A stretch of 64,000 bases of DNA from Synechococcus sp. NB0720_010 (lineage in GTDB: Bacteria > Cyanobacteriota > Cyanobacteriia > PCC-6307 > Cyanobiaceae), in NCBI RefSeq assembly GCF_023078835.1, contig NZ_CP090898.1, forward strand, positions 808,045 to 872,044. The letters are read 5' to 3'. Below, piece by piece: positions 1 to 9,366 of the stretch. The translations under genes were made by a program, and so were the position numbers. Numbering within the stretch: position 1 is the stretch's first letter; every line of letters begins with the position of its first letter. The notes under the pieces are model-generated. The model had not been told where the DNA came from and made no database searches. It saw only the letters and a list, made by a program, of their open reading frames with translations.

Positions 1-1385
1 CGCTCGATCTGCAGCTGGGGTGTTCCGGCCTGGCTATACCAACGCCTGAACTGCTGAAAATCAAACCGGGGCAGGTCGCCAGCCGTCTTCGCAGCATCCT
101 CCATGGCCTGCACAAAGTCCTGGCAGGTGGCGGCGGTGCCGTCATGACGGCTCACATAGAGAGCCATGCCACGCATGAACGTCTCCTCCCCCAACAGGGT
201 GTGCAGAACACGGATGACCTCCGCGCCCTTCTCGTAGATCGTCGTTGTGTAGAAGTTGTCGATGGCCTGGTAGTGATCCGGCTGGATCGGATGGGCCGTC
301 GGACCGGCGTCCTCGCGGAACTGGGTGTTGCGCAGCAGCGCCACGTCTTCAATGCGCTTGACCTCGGGGGAATGCAGGTCTGCCGTGAAGCTGGCATCGC
401 GGAAGACCGTCAGTCCCTCCTTCAGCGAGAGCTGGAACCAGTCCCGGCAGGTGATGCGGTTCCCCGTCCAGTTGTGGAAGTACTCGTGGCCAATGACGCT
501 TTCGATGCGCTCCAGCTCGCCGTCGGTGGCGGTCTCCGCGTCCGCCAGGACCAACTTGGAATTGAAGATATTGAGACTCTTGTTCTCCATCGCGCCCATG
601 TTGAAGTGGCGCACCGCAACGAGATTGAACTCGTCGAGGTCATATTCCAAGCCATAGCGACGCTCATCCCAGGCCATCGAGCGCTTCAGTGACGCCATCG
701 CGTGGGCCGTGAAGCCCGCATCTCCAGGCTCGACGTGAATCCGCAGTTGAACCGTTCGGCCGCTGCAGGTCACGAATTGATCGCGCACCTCCTCCAGGGC
801 ACCCGCCACCAGGGCGAACAAATAGGAGGGCTTGGGGAAGGGGTCATCCCAGACGGCGTAGTGACGGTCGGGTTCGCCCGCAAGCGGACCGGTCTCCAGG
901 CAGTTTCCGTTCGAGAGCAGCACAGGGCAGCTGGCCAGGTCCGCTTCGATGCGCACCCGAAAGCGGCTGAGCAGATCCGGGCGATCCGGGTGGAAGGTGA
1001 TCCGCCGAAAGCCCTCGGCCTCGCATTGGGTGGTGAAGAGGCCGCCGCTGACGTACAGCCCTTCCAGGCTGGTGTTGGTCTGGGGCTGAATCTTGACCCG
1101 CGTTCGCAGCCGGCAGGCCTCTGTCGGTGGCTTGAGCAACACCAACTTGCTGCTCTCCAGGCGATAGGTCTCTGGCGCCAGGGGCTGGCCGTCGAGCTCA
1201 ATCGAGAGCAGCTCGAGTTGTTCCCCCAAGAACTCCCAGGAAGCCGCATCCGCTGCAGCTCCTGCGGGAACCAGCTGGAACTCCGCCTCGACGACGGCAT
1301 GATCGGCGTGGAGCTGGAACAGCAGCTCGGTGTGCTCGATCGTGAACGGGGCCGGGCGGTAGTCAGCGAGGCGAACGGTGGCCAT
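1..1385 (-). CDS. pepN: Aminopeptidase N (M1 zinc metallopeptidase), 3' part beyond the window
   Basis: This is a cytosolic aminopeptidase that removes N-terminal residues from peptides. The reading frame is open from an ATG at 1383-1385 to the window edge, about 461 residues, which is roughly half of a normal PepN. The exopeptidase motif GAMEN lies near residues 264-268. The zinc site HEYFH is at 300-304, with the third ligand expected at E323 (LKEGL). The N-terminal beta domain is complete. It sits 12 bases downstream of a small exported protein gene on the same strand, so the two may be cotranscribed. Identification is secure; the C-terminal domains cannot be seen here. Confidence 0.95.
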   Translation of the reverse strand, partial: MATVRLADYRPAPFTIEHTELLFQLHADHAVVEAEFQLVPAGAAADAASWEFLGEQLELLSIELDGQPLAPETYRLESSKLVLLKPPTEACRLRTRVKIQPQTNTSLEGLYVSGGLFTTQCEAEGFRRITFHPDRPDLLSRFRVRIEADLASCPVLLSNGNCLETGPLAGEPDRHYAVWDDPFPKPSYLFALVAGALEEVRDQFVTCSGRTVQLRIHVEPGDAGFTAHAMASLKRSMAWDERRYGLEYDLDEFNLVAVRHFNMGAMENKSLNIFNSKLVLADAETATDGELERIESVIGHEYFHNWTGNRITCRDWFQLSLKEGLTVFRDASFTADLHSPEVKRIEDVALLRNTQFREDAGPTAHPIQPDHYQAIDNFYTTTIYEKGAEVIRVLHTLLGEETFMRGMALYVSRHDGTAATCQDFVQAMEDAAKTAGDLPRFDFQQFRRWYSQAGTPQLQIE

Positions 1386-1397
1386 GCGGGGGAAGAA

Positions 1398-1772
1398 TCA
1401 CCAAGGAACGGGACCCCGCCCCGTCGCCACGCTGCAGCCCATCTGGGAGCCGAGCAGAGCACCGAGGGGAATCGCCCATGCCCGACCATCCTGGCGGGAG
1501 AGGGCATAGGCCGCCGCCCCACCGGTTAATCCACCCCAAAGCCGACCGGTGTTGCAGGAGACCGCCGGGGTCTGCGCGACCGGAAGGGCTCTGGTTTGGC
1601 GCTCACGCCAGGTTGTTTCCTGTCGAGGCCTCCGGACCGGCCTCCAAACCTGATGGTGATGCTGCCTGTGCCAGCGCTCGCCATGGGCGAACGCTGGAGC
1701 AGGCAGAAGGCCCGACACGGGGGACAGCGCTACGCAGATCAGCAGCAGCGTCAACGGAGAACGAGAGGTCAT
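1398..1772 (-). CDS. Small exported protein with glycine-zipper-like segment
   Basis: The product is 124 residues. It has a clear signal peptide (hydrophobic stretch at about residues 7-27, ending AFA-HGE), then a His/Arg-rich middle, then a Gly/Ala-rich C-terminal segment around 77-115 (WGGLTGGAAAYAL and GALLGSQMGC) that resembles glycine-zipper/2TM surface proteins. I do not recognise a named family. It lies between pepN and another exported-protein gene on the same strand. The Arg/His-rich region suggests interaction with envelope components, but that is only inference. Confidence 0.6.
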   Translation of the reverse strand: MTSRSPLTLLLICVALSPVSGLLPAPAFAHGERWHRQHHHQVWRPVRRPRQETTWRERQTRALPVAQTPAVSCNTGRLWGGLTGGAAAYALSRQDGRAWAIPLGALLGSQMGCSVATGRGPVPW

Positions 1773-1862
1773 CGAATCAGTCCAAAGGGGACCTCTTCAG
1801 ACAATCTCCGGCGCTGCGGTGATCTCTGACTGAACGTCCCCTGAAGGACGACTAGATGCGAC

Positions 1863-2321
1863 TCAGGGCTTCTTGGCCGGCTTCTGGGGTTGTGCAGCGC
1901 GGCCTTTAACCGCTTCCTCAACCTTGGCCTTCACATCGGCTGGGACCTCGTTGGGGCAGACCTCAACGGCACCCAAGACCGCCGAATTAATCGAACCGCG
2001 GCGCAGCTCTTCGATCGAGAGGGGTTTGTTACCCACCTGAGCGATCTGGGACTGATGCCCCCCTTGAATCACCTGCGCGATCGTCTCACCAGCAATCGCC
2101 ACGGCCTTATCAAAGTCCGTATCTGCAGCCCGGGCGATGCAGACATTGAGTGCCGCAATGCGGGTGTAGAGGTTCATCTCTGCCTCGGTAGCCGGAGCCG
2201 CCTGGACCGGCAGTGGTGCGATCCAGAGCACCACGGGCAGGAGGACGAGGCCCAGGTGAATCCGAGACAGGCGCACGCGAACAGCAGCAATTGGCTCTAA
2301 TCCTGATGCACGCCGCACCAA
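1863..2321 (-). CDS. Conserved cyanobacterial exported protein, unknown function
   Basis: The product is 152 residues. It has a basic N-terminus, a hydrophobic signal segment (about residues 22-41, ending VQA-APA), a helical middle with two cysteines (LNVCIARA and EVCPNEV), and a Lys/Pro/Ala-rich tail. The block around IEELRRGSINSAVLGAVEV looks strongly conserved and resembles a hypothetical protein found across picocyanobacteria. Export with paired cysteines suggests a disulfide-containing periplasmic or lumenal protein. The extra N-terminal residues before the signal may mean the real start is internal. No function is assigned. Confidence 0.7.
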   Translation of the reverse strand: MVRRASGLEPIAAVRVRLSRIHLGLVLLPVVLWIAPLPVQAAPATEAEMNLYTRIAALNVCIARAADTDFDKAVAIAGETIAQVIQGGHQSQIAQVGNKPLSIEELRRGSINSAVLGAVEVCPNEVPADVKAKVEEAVKGRAAQPQKPAKKP

Positions 2322-2327
2322 GGGGCA

Positions 2328-2912
2328 CTAGTCGTCGCTGCGCAACGGCGGACCAGCCTCCTCAACCCGAATTTCGTGGTGGGTTTCCACCAGCTCCAAG
2401 TTGCCGTCACGCCAGGAATAAATCGAACGCGCCCGGAACTGGTCTTGGTTCACCAGACGGATGTGCTCAAGGATGTCCCACTCCTGGTAGTGCGACTCAA
2501 AGACCACCTCGTGCTCATCCGCCTGGCGGATCTGACTTTTGGTGGGGGATCCGCAGAGATAACCCCGGCTGCGGCGCAGCTGATGGCCGCAAAGGGTCGC
2601 ATCCATCGTGCCCTCGCGGACATAACGGGGCTTGAGCTCAAAAAAGTCGTATTCCTTCTCTGGCCACCAGGTGAAGCGATAACGGGGTTCAGATTCGACC
2701 TGATCCTCAAAGGTCTGAACCCTGAGGAACATGTCCACCCGCAGGACTTCATCGTCCGGGAAAAAGTATTGGCGGCGCGAGCGCCATAGCCCCAGGTTTC
2801 GGTTGAACCAACGCCGCAGGGTGTTATCGAATTGGATAGGGCGCCTTCCTGGAGCAGAAGGCGCCCACGAGACCGGATGGACTCGCGTCGATAGCTCCCG
2901 ATGATGGACCAC
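2328..2912 (-). CDS. Lipocalin-like conserved protein, possibly CpcS/CpeS-related
   Basis: The product is 194 residues. The core from about residue 40 (LWRSRRQYFF) alternates beta-type segments: DMFLRVQTFED, YRFTWWPEK, LRRSRGYLCG, EVVFESHYQEWDILEHIRLV and a C-terminal HHEIRVEE. This order (WxSxRxY start, inner strands, final arginine-containing strand) is like lipocalin-fold chromophore lyases and related cyanobacterial proteins, so a CpcS/CpeS-type lyase relative is possible. Sequence similarity to true lyases is weak by eye. The N-terminal 28 residues look non-conserved, but no other start codon is available in frame. It is divergent from sasA. Confidence 0.6.
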   Translation of the reverse strand: MVHHRELSTRVHPVSWAPSAPGRRPIQFDNTLRRWFNRNLGLWRSRRQYFFPDDEVLRVDMFLRVQTFEDQVESEPRYRFTWWPEKEYDFFELKPRYVREGTMDATLCGHQLRRSRGYLCGSPTKSQIRQADEHEVVFESHYQEWDILEHIRLVNQDQFRARSIYSWRDGNLELVETHHEIRVEEAGPPLRSDD

Positions 2913-3018
2913 TGGGACTAAGCGAACAACGACTCATCACAGTCGTCATAGCGAGGCCTGCAGGTCTTGAAAAACCCCCATAGGGTGAAACAACAATTTC
3001 TCCAGGTTTCATCCTCCG

Positions 3019-4239
3019 GTGCACCCTGTTGGGGATCCGATCCCCGCTGGCAACGATTTGATCCGTAGCGATGGCACGGAAGGCCTTGAGGCGCCCATCC
3101 AAGGCAGCGTTGATGGCTGGGCAGAACCCGATGACGATGACTCCCCGCAACGCCGCCGTCTGAAGTTGTTGCTGGTAGCCGGCACCCACCACCGGGCCAG
3201 CGCCGATGTGCGAAGCCTGGTGGCGTTTTTGGAACGGGAAGACTTTGGCTTCGAAGTCGGCCTGGAGCTGGCGGACCCTGCGCAACGTCCGGAACTGCTG
3301 GAGCTCCACCGGCTGGTGGCCACCCCAGCACTGATCAAGCTCGAGCCCGCTCCCAAGCAGGTCTTTGCGGGCAACATGCTGCTGCAACAGCTGCGCAACT
3401 GGTTGCCGCGCTGGCAGCAGCTGGAGGTCGTGAGCGGCCTGGGCATGAGCCTCAGGCCCGCGGAGAGCGATGGCAGCCGAACGCAGCGGGAACTGCAACT
3501 GGAAGACCAGGTCCTGGTGCTGCGCCAAGAAAACGAAACGCTGATCGAACGCCTACGCGGCCAGGAGCGTCTGCTGCGGATGGTCGCCCACGAATTGAGA
3601 ACCCCCCTCACGGCCTCCAAGCTGGCGCTGCAAAGCCTGAACCTCGGGCAAATCGATCAAACCCGCTTCCGCGATGTCCTCGATCGGCGCCTCGACGACA
3701 TCGAGCAGTTGTCGAAGGATCTGCTGGAGGTGGGAACCACCCGCTGGGAAGCCCTGTTCAACCCCCAGCGCATCGCCCTGGGCCCCCTCGCCGCGGAGGC
3801 CATTCTTGAGCTGGAGAAGCGCTGGGTGGGCCGAGGCCTCGAGCTGATCACCGATATCCCAAGCGACCTTCCCGATGTCTATGCGGACCAGCGTCGAATG
3901 CGACAAGTGTTCCTCAACCTGCTGGAGAACGCCTTCAAGTACACGCCCGACGCCGGGCAGGTGCGCATGTCCATCTTTCACCGCACCAGCCAGTGGATCG
4001 AGGTCAGCGTCTGCGATTCCGGCCCGGGGATTCCTGTCGATGAGCAGGAGCGGATTTTTCAGGATCGGGTACGCCTCCCCCAGACCTCATCCACCACCTC
4101 TGGCTTTGGGGTCGGCCTCTCGGTCTGCCGGCGCATCACGGAAGTGCACGGGGGCCGGATCTGGGTGGTTTCCGAGCCGGATGAGGGCGCCTGCTTCTAC
4201 TTCACGGTGCCCGTCTGGGACGGCCAAGGGGCCAGTTGA
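3019..4239 (+). CDS. sasA: Circadian clock output histidine kinase SasA
   Basis: This sensor kinase reads the KaiC clock and phosphorylates the response regulator RpaA. It is 406 residues. A KaiB/thioredoxin-like domain spans about 47-140 ([25 protein letters not shown]). A short helix leads to the HisKA domain with the phosphoacceptor H191 in HELRTP. The HATPase domain follows with N box [12 protein letters not shown]1 DSGPGIP and G2 GFGVGLSVC. The first ~45 acidic residues are not part of the usual fold, so the true start may be internal. The next feature downstream is tRNA-Glu. Cytosolic and monocistronic by spacing. Confidence 0.92.
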   Translation: MHPVGDPIPAGNDLIRSDGTEGLEAPIQGSVDGWAEPDDDDSPQRRRLKLLLVAGTHHRASADVRSLVAFLEREDFGFEVGLELADPAQRPELLELHRLVATPALIKLEPAPKQVFAGNMLLQQLRNWLPRWQQLEVVSGLGMSLRPAESDGSRTQRELQLEDQVLVLRQENETLIERLRGQERLLRMVAHELRTPLTASKLALQSLNLGQIDQTRFRDVLDRRLDDIEQLSKDLLEVGTTRWEALFNPQRIALGPLAAEAILELEKRWVGRGLELITDIPSDLPDVYADQRRMRQVFLNLLENAFKYTPDAGQVRMSIFHRTSQWIEVSVCDSGPGIPVDEQERIFQDRVRLPQTSSTTSGFGVGLSVCRRITEVHGGRIWVVSEPDEGACFYFTVPVWDGQGAS

Positions 4240-4362
4240 GTGGCAGGTCATGACCTTGATTGACGAAGGGACCCTCCGACCCGTAATTTCTATCCATCGG
4301 ACGCAGCGGTCAAACGCCAAGCGCTGCAAGGGAATCTGAATTCCTTTGTCATCCGAGTCCTA

Positions 4363-4435
4363 GCCCCCATCGTCTAGAGGCCTAGGACACCTCCCTTTCA
4401 CGGAGGCGACAGGGGTTCGAATCCCCTTGGGGGTA
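4363..4435 (+). tRNA. tRNA-Glu (anticodon UUC)
   Basis: This is a 73-nt cloverleaf. The acceptor stem GCCCCCA pairs with TGGGGGT, including a G-U first pair. The D arm contains TAGAGGCCTAGGA, the anticodon loop is CTTTCAC with TTC at the centre, and the T arm is GGGGTTCGAATCCCC. The CCA end is not encoded. In cyanobacteria this tRNA also supplies activated glutamate for chlorophyll, haem and bilin synthesis through glutamyl-tRNA reductase. It is the only tRNA gene seen in the window and is followed by its own terminator. Confidence 0.97.
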
Positions 4436-4446
4436 TCTCAAAGACA

Positions 4447-4468
4447 AGCGGCTTCGGCCGCTTTTTTT
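4447..4468 (+). terminator. Intrinsic terminator of tRNA-Glu
   Basis: A GC-rich stem AGCGGC / GCCGCT closes a UUCG tetraloop and is followed directly by seven T residues, 12 bases after the tRNA end. Confidence 0.9.
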
Positions 4469-4487
4469 GTGTCAACCGCTCAGCGGA

Positions 4488-5066
4488 TCAGACCAGCGCT
4501 TCTCGGCGCTGAGCCTCGGCCTGCACAGCACGCAAGTTGGCGGCCAGATCTTCCTGCAGGCGCTGTTCAATCAGCCCGATCGGCATCCCGACGCAGCCCT
4601 GAACCGTTAATTCGTAGAGCAGGGTTGTGGTCTCTCCGTCGAAACCAATAGTCCAAACCCCATCAAAGCGGCGAAAATCCCCCTTCAACATCGTGAAGGT
4701 CAGCTGCCGAGCCTCGGGATGTTCCGTGAGCTCGAGCTGCACCCTGGCCTTGAACTGCATCCCCATAAAGCGCTGGGCACCTTCCTGCTCGAGGCCAACG
4801 ACGGACCCACGCCGCCAGAGCAAGCGTGAGGTCTGGAGATTGGGGATGAAGCGGCTCAGCTGGTCGTAATCCGTCAGGACCGCCCAGATCCAGGTCGGAT
4901 CAATGGCCAGGCGAAGCTGAACCGCAAGCCGGCGGGTGCCGCCTGGCAAGCGCTCCATCTCCTGCTGGATGGTGTCAAGCGAGCAGGCACCCTGGCCTGA
5001 GGACGCTGCATTCAGCGGTTCACTCAGCGCAGAGGTCGAATCCGGTGGCACCGACAACTGTGTCAA
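4488..5066 (-). CDS. SRPBCC (START-like) family protein, cyclase/dehydrase type
   Basis: The product is 192 residues. From about residue 35 the pattern is that of a helix-grip fold: RLAVQLRLAIDPTWIWAVLTDYDQLSRFIPNL, then a strand-rich section ending LLYELTVQGC, then a long C-terminal helix. The VLTDYDQLSRFIPNL motif is typical of cyanobacterial proteins annotated as polyketide cyclase/dehydrase or ligand-binding START-like proteins. No substrate can be read from the sequence. It faces tRNA-Glu convergently and petH divergently. The N-terminal ~30 residues are Ser/Ala rich and probably disordered. Confidence 0.8.
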   Translation of the reverse strand: MTQLSVPPDSTSALSEPLNAASSGQGACSLDTIQQEMERLPGGTRRLAVQLRLAIDPTWIWAVLTDYDQLSRFIPNLQTSRLLWRRGSVVGLEQEGAQRFMGMQFKARVQLELTEHPEARQLTFTMLKGDFRRFDGVWTIGFDGETTTLLYELTVQGCVGMPIGLIEQRLQEDLAANLRAVQAEAQRREALV

Positions 5067-5171
5067 GGAATGCGCCGGGAGGGCTCAAGCTCAAGAAGCG
5101 TCAACCTAGCCCGCTCCGGAATGCAACGGAGAGAGGCCTCTGGCGCTTGAAGCTCTGCGGATTACCTATGA

Positions 5172-6377
<1,206 letters not shown>

Positions 6378-6407
6378 GCCAACGCCTCAGGTCAGCCTTT
6401 GCTCAAA

Positions 6408-6431
6408 AGCCCGCCTCGGCGGGCTTTTTTT
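6408..6431 (+). terminator. Intrinsic terminator of petH
   Basis: The 8-bp stem AGCCCGCC / GGCGGGCT with a 2-base loop is followed by a run of seven T residues, about 30 bases after the petH stop. Confidence 0.92.
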
Positions 6432-6444
6432 GTGACGTCCGGAT

Positions 6445-6481
6445 GCGTCCCCCAGTCAACGCCGTTAAACCTGGGGGACGC
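6445..6481 (+). promoter_or_regulatory. Hairpin in the zwf leader
   Basis: A perfect 11-bp inverted repeat, GCGTCCCCCAG (6445-6455) and CTGGGGGACGC (6471-6481), encloses a 15-base loop and ends 11 bases before the zwf ATG. There is no T-run after it, so it is unlikely to be a terminator. It could be a protein-binding palindrome or an RNA hairpin affecting zwf translation. Confidence 0.6.
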
Positions 6482-6492
6482 GCGCATCGCCC

Positions 6493-8016
6493 ATGCCGGC
6501 CCAGCAAACCAACCCTCTGCGGGTAGGCCTTCGACAAGAGCGTGTCATCTCACCCCAGTGCCTGGTGATCTTTGGTGCGAGTGGTGACCTCACCCATCGC
6601 AAGTTGATCCCGGCGCTGTTCGAGCTGTTCCGCCAACGCCGATTACCCACGGAGTTCGCCATCCTCGGCTGCGCACGCAGGCCCTGGAGTGATGAGGACT
6701 TCCGCGGGCGCATGGCCGAGGCGATGGCCAGCGAAATCCAGCAGCACCAAAGCGCCTGGGAGCAATTCAGCGGCTGCCTCTTCTACGAGCCGGTGGACCT
6801 GCAGAAGGACGAAGACGTCGTCAAATTGGGCACGCGACTCGAGGCCCTCGATCGGCTCAAGGCCACCCGCGGCAACCGAACCTTCTATCTCTCGGTATCA
6901 CCGGCCTATTACGGCAGCGGTTGCCGGGCCCTGGCCAACGCCGGTCTCCTCCAGGATCCCGGCCGCAGCCGGGTTGTGATCGAGAAACCCTTTGGCACGG
7001 ACTACAGCAGCGCCCAAACCCTGAACCGCATCGTCCAAAGCTGCGGCAAGGAATCCCAGATCTTCCGAATCGACCACTACCTGGGCAAAGAGACCGTCCA
7101 GAACATCCTGGTGTTGCGCTTCGCCAACGCCATCTTTGAGCCGATCTGGAACCGGAATTACATCTCCAGCGTCCAGATCACAGCGGCGGAAACCGTCGGC
7201 GTGGAAGAGCGGGCCGGGTACTACGAAACCAGTGGTGCCCTGCGGGACATGGTGCAGAACCACCTCACCCAAATGCTGGCCCTCACCGCCATGGAAGCGC
7301 CCGGGCACTTCGACCCCGAGGCCATTCGCAACGAAAAGGCCAAGGTGCTGCAGGCCGCCCGGCTCGCCAATGAAGACGAGCCATGGAAATGCTGCGTGCG
7401 CGGGCAATACAGCCGCGGCGGCAGTCCGGCCAGTCCCCTAGCGGGCTACCGGGAGGAACCGGGGGTGAATCCCGACAGCACCACCGAAACCTATGTGGCG
7501 ATGAAGCTGTTCATCGACAACTGGCGCTGGCAAGGGGTGCCCTTCTACCTGCGTACGGGCAAACGTCTACCCAAACGCCTCTCAGAAGTTGTGCTGACCT
7601 TCCGCAAGGCTCCCGTGCAGCTCTTTGATGCGGCGGGTGGCACCCCGACCGCCAACCAACTGGTGCTGAGGATCCAACCGGATGAAGGCGCTGGCTTTGT
7701 CTTTGACGTCAAAGCACCCGGCTCGGGCATGCGCAGCCGACCGGTGGACATGCACTTCAGCTACGAGGAGAGCTTCGGTGAGCCCTCCGATGAGGGCTAT
7801 GTCCGCCTTCTAGCCGACGCGATGCTCGGCGATCCCACCCTCTTCACCCGCAGTGATGAGGTGGAGGCCGCCTGGAGGCTCTACACCCCCTTGCTGGAAC
7901 TGATTGAGGACGCCCCAGCCCGCCTGCCGGTCTACCCCTACGAAGCCCGGACCTGGGGTCCCGCCGCCTCCGATTCCCTCCTGGCCGAGGACGGCCTGAT
8001 GTGGCGACGCCCGTAA
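6493..8016 (+). CDS. zwf: Glucose-6-phosphate 1-dehydrogenase
   Basis: This enzyme oxidises glucose 6-phosphate to 6-phosphogluconolactone with NADP+, the entry to the oxidative pentose phosphate pathway used for dark metabolism. It is 507 residues, the usual length. The dinucleotide-binding motif GASGDL lies near the N-terminus, and the active-site motif RIDHYLGKE is at 192-200. The start is the ATG 11 bases after a strong hairpin. opcA follows at 37 bases, the standard cyanobacterial pairing. Cysteines such as those in WKCCVRG may allow thioredoxin-type redox control, as in other cyanobacterial enzymes; that is inference. Confidence 0.97.
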   Translation: MPAQQTNPLRVGLRQERVISPQCLVIFGASGDLTHRKLIPALFELFRQRRLPTEFAILGCARRPWSDEDFRGRMAEAMASEIQQHQSAWEQFSGCLFYEPVDLQKDEDVVKLGTRLEALDRLKATRGNRTFYLSVSPAYYGSGCRALANAGLLQDPGRSRVVIEKPFGTDYSSAQTLNRIVQSCGKESQIFRIDHYLGKETVQNILVLRFANAIFEPIWNRNYISSVQITAAETVGVEERAGYYETSGALRDMVQNHLTQMLALTAMEAPGHFDPEAIRNEKAKVLQAARLANEDEPWKCCVRGQYSRGGSPASPLAGYREEPGVNPDSTTETYVAMKLFIDNWRWQGVPFYLRTGKRLPKRLSEVVLTFRKAPVQLFDAAGGTPTANQLVLRIQPDEGAGFVFDVKAPGSGMRSRPVDMHFSYEESFGEPSDEGYVRLLADAMLGDPTLFTRSDEVEAAWRLYTPLLELIEDAPARLPVYPYEARTWGPAASDSLLAEDGLMWRRP

Positions 8017-8053
8017 TTCCTGCTTTTCGACGTTCTGTTCTTCAGCACTTGCC

Positions 8054-9358
8054 ATGGCTCCCCAACTCACCCTCCAGGCCCCCATCGAGATGGCTCCCCA
8101 GGAGGTCCCGGACTATCTCAACCGGCTCTGGAGTGACCATCTCAAGGACTCCAGCGGTGCCTCCACCTTCACCCTGGTGGTGTGGGAGCCCTCCTGGCTA
8201 CAGCAGCAGCTGATTCGAACCGGCCGTGCGGATGGTCCCTTGAGCGGGCTGCTCAACGATCAACTGCTGGAGGCCGCACGGCGGGCGAGCAGCGAGCTGG
8301 GGCTTCCCACCGGCACGGCTCCCACCGCGCCCCAGGTGGCCTGGGCCCTCGGGCAAGAGCCCGGGCAACACAGCGCCGAGGATCTACGCGGGCAATTCGT
8401 TGACCGTGCCATCAGCGCCCACCAACCCCGGCGCCTGATCACCCTGGCCCCCACCCTGGCGGCGGATCAGCAGTTGCAGTCGATGGTGGCGGCCTACTGC
8501 CCCCTGCCGGAAGAGCGCGGCACCACGAGCGATGCCTGCGGTGATGTGGTGGTCCTGCGGGGTGGCATGGGAGCGATGTCCCATGGCTTGTCGATGCTCC
8601 AGGAGCTGATCCCCTCAGACCTGCCCTGCTGGGTCTGGTGGAACGGGAGCATGGATGAATCACCCGAGCTCCTCGAAGGGTTGGCAACCGTGCCGCGCCG
8701 TTTGGTGGTGGACAGCTCCATCGGAGAGCCCAGGCGCTGCCTCGATCTACTGGCCCAGCGCATTGCCCTTGGACAGGCCGTCAACGACCTCAACTGGCTG
8801 CGGCTGCGGACCTGGCGGGAATCGCTGGCGATGGTCTTTGACCCCCCGACCCGCCAGAGCGCCCTCGATCAGGTGGTTCAACTGGATATCGATGTCGAAG
8901 GGCAGCATCCGGTCAAAGGACTGCTGCTGGCCGCCTGGATTGCCGATCGGCTCGGCTGGCACCTGGTAAGCAGCTTCTGGATCGATGGATCAAGCCCAGC
9001 GGAGCGGGGGATCGGGGCTGAATTCCAGCGCTCCGATGGCCAAAGCGTTCAGTTCCGCCTGATGCCTGTCCCAGTCGGCATGAGCAAGGTCCATCCCGGG
9101 GCCCTGGTCGGCCTACGCCTGATCTGCGCACCGCCGAACCGCTCGCCCCTCTGCGTGATCCTCTGCTCGGAATCAGGAGGCTGCATGCGTCTGGAGGCCG
9201 GTGGCGTCGCCTCGATGGAACTGGCCGAGGAGGTCGTGCCCCTGCCCAACGAAAGCGAGGAGATGGAAATGGCCCGCCTGCTGGGGGGAGGACATGACAG
9301 CACCAACCCACTGATGGCCGCAGCCGTCGCCCTGGCTGCCAAGCTGCTGCCCAGTTAG
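8054..9358 (+). CDS. opcA: Glucose-6-phosphate dehydrogenase assembly/activator protein OpcA
   Basis: OpcA is a redox-sensitive allosteric activator needed for full activity and oligomerisation of cyanobacterial G6PDH. This one is 434 residues, the usual size. It lies directly downstream of zwf in the same orientation, the conserved context. Family landmarks include the N-terminal EVPDYLNRLW region, LITLAPTLAADQQLQ and the C-terminal EEVVPLPNESEEMEMARLL. No transmembrane segment is evident, consistent with a soluble protein. Identification rests on these blocks plus context. Confidence 0.92.
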   Translation: MAPQLTLQAPIEMAPQEVPDYLNRLWSDHLKDSSGASTFTLVVWEPSWLQQQLIRTGRADGPLSGLLNDQLLEAARRASSELGLPTGTAPTAPQVAWALGQEPGQHSAEDLRGQFVDRAISAHQPRRLITLAPTLAADQQLQSMVAAYCPLPEERGTTSDACGDVVVLRGGMGAMSHGLSMLQELIPSDLPCWVWWNGSMDESPELLEGLATVPRRLVVDSSIGEPRRCLDLLAQRIALGQAVNDLNWLRLRTWRESLAMVFDPPTRQSALDQVVQLDIDVEGQHPVKGLLLAAWIADRLGWHLVSSFWIDGSSPAERGIGAEFQRSDGQSVQFRLMPVPVGMSKVHPGALVGLRLICAPPNRSPLCVILCSESGGCMRLEAGGVASMELAEEVVPLPNESEEMEMARLLGGGHDSTNPLMAAAVALAAKLLPS

Positions 9359-9366
9359 GACGCACC

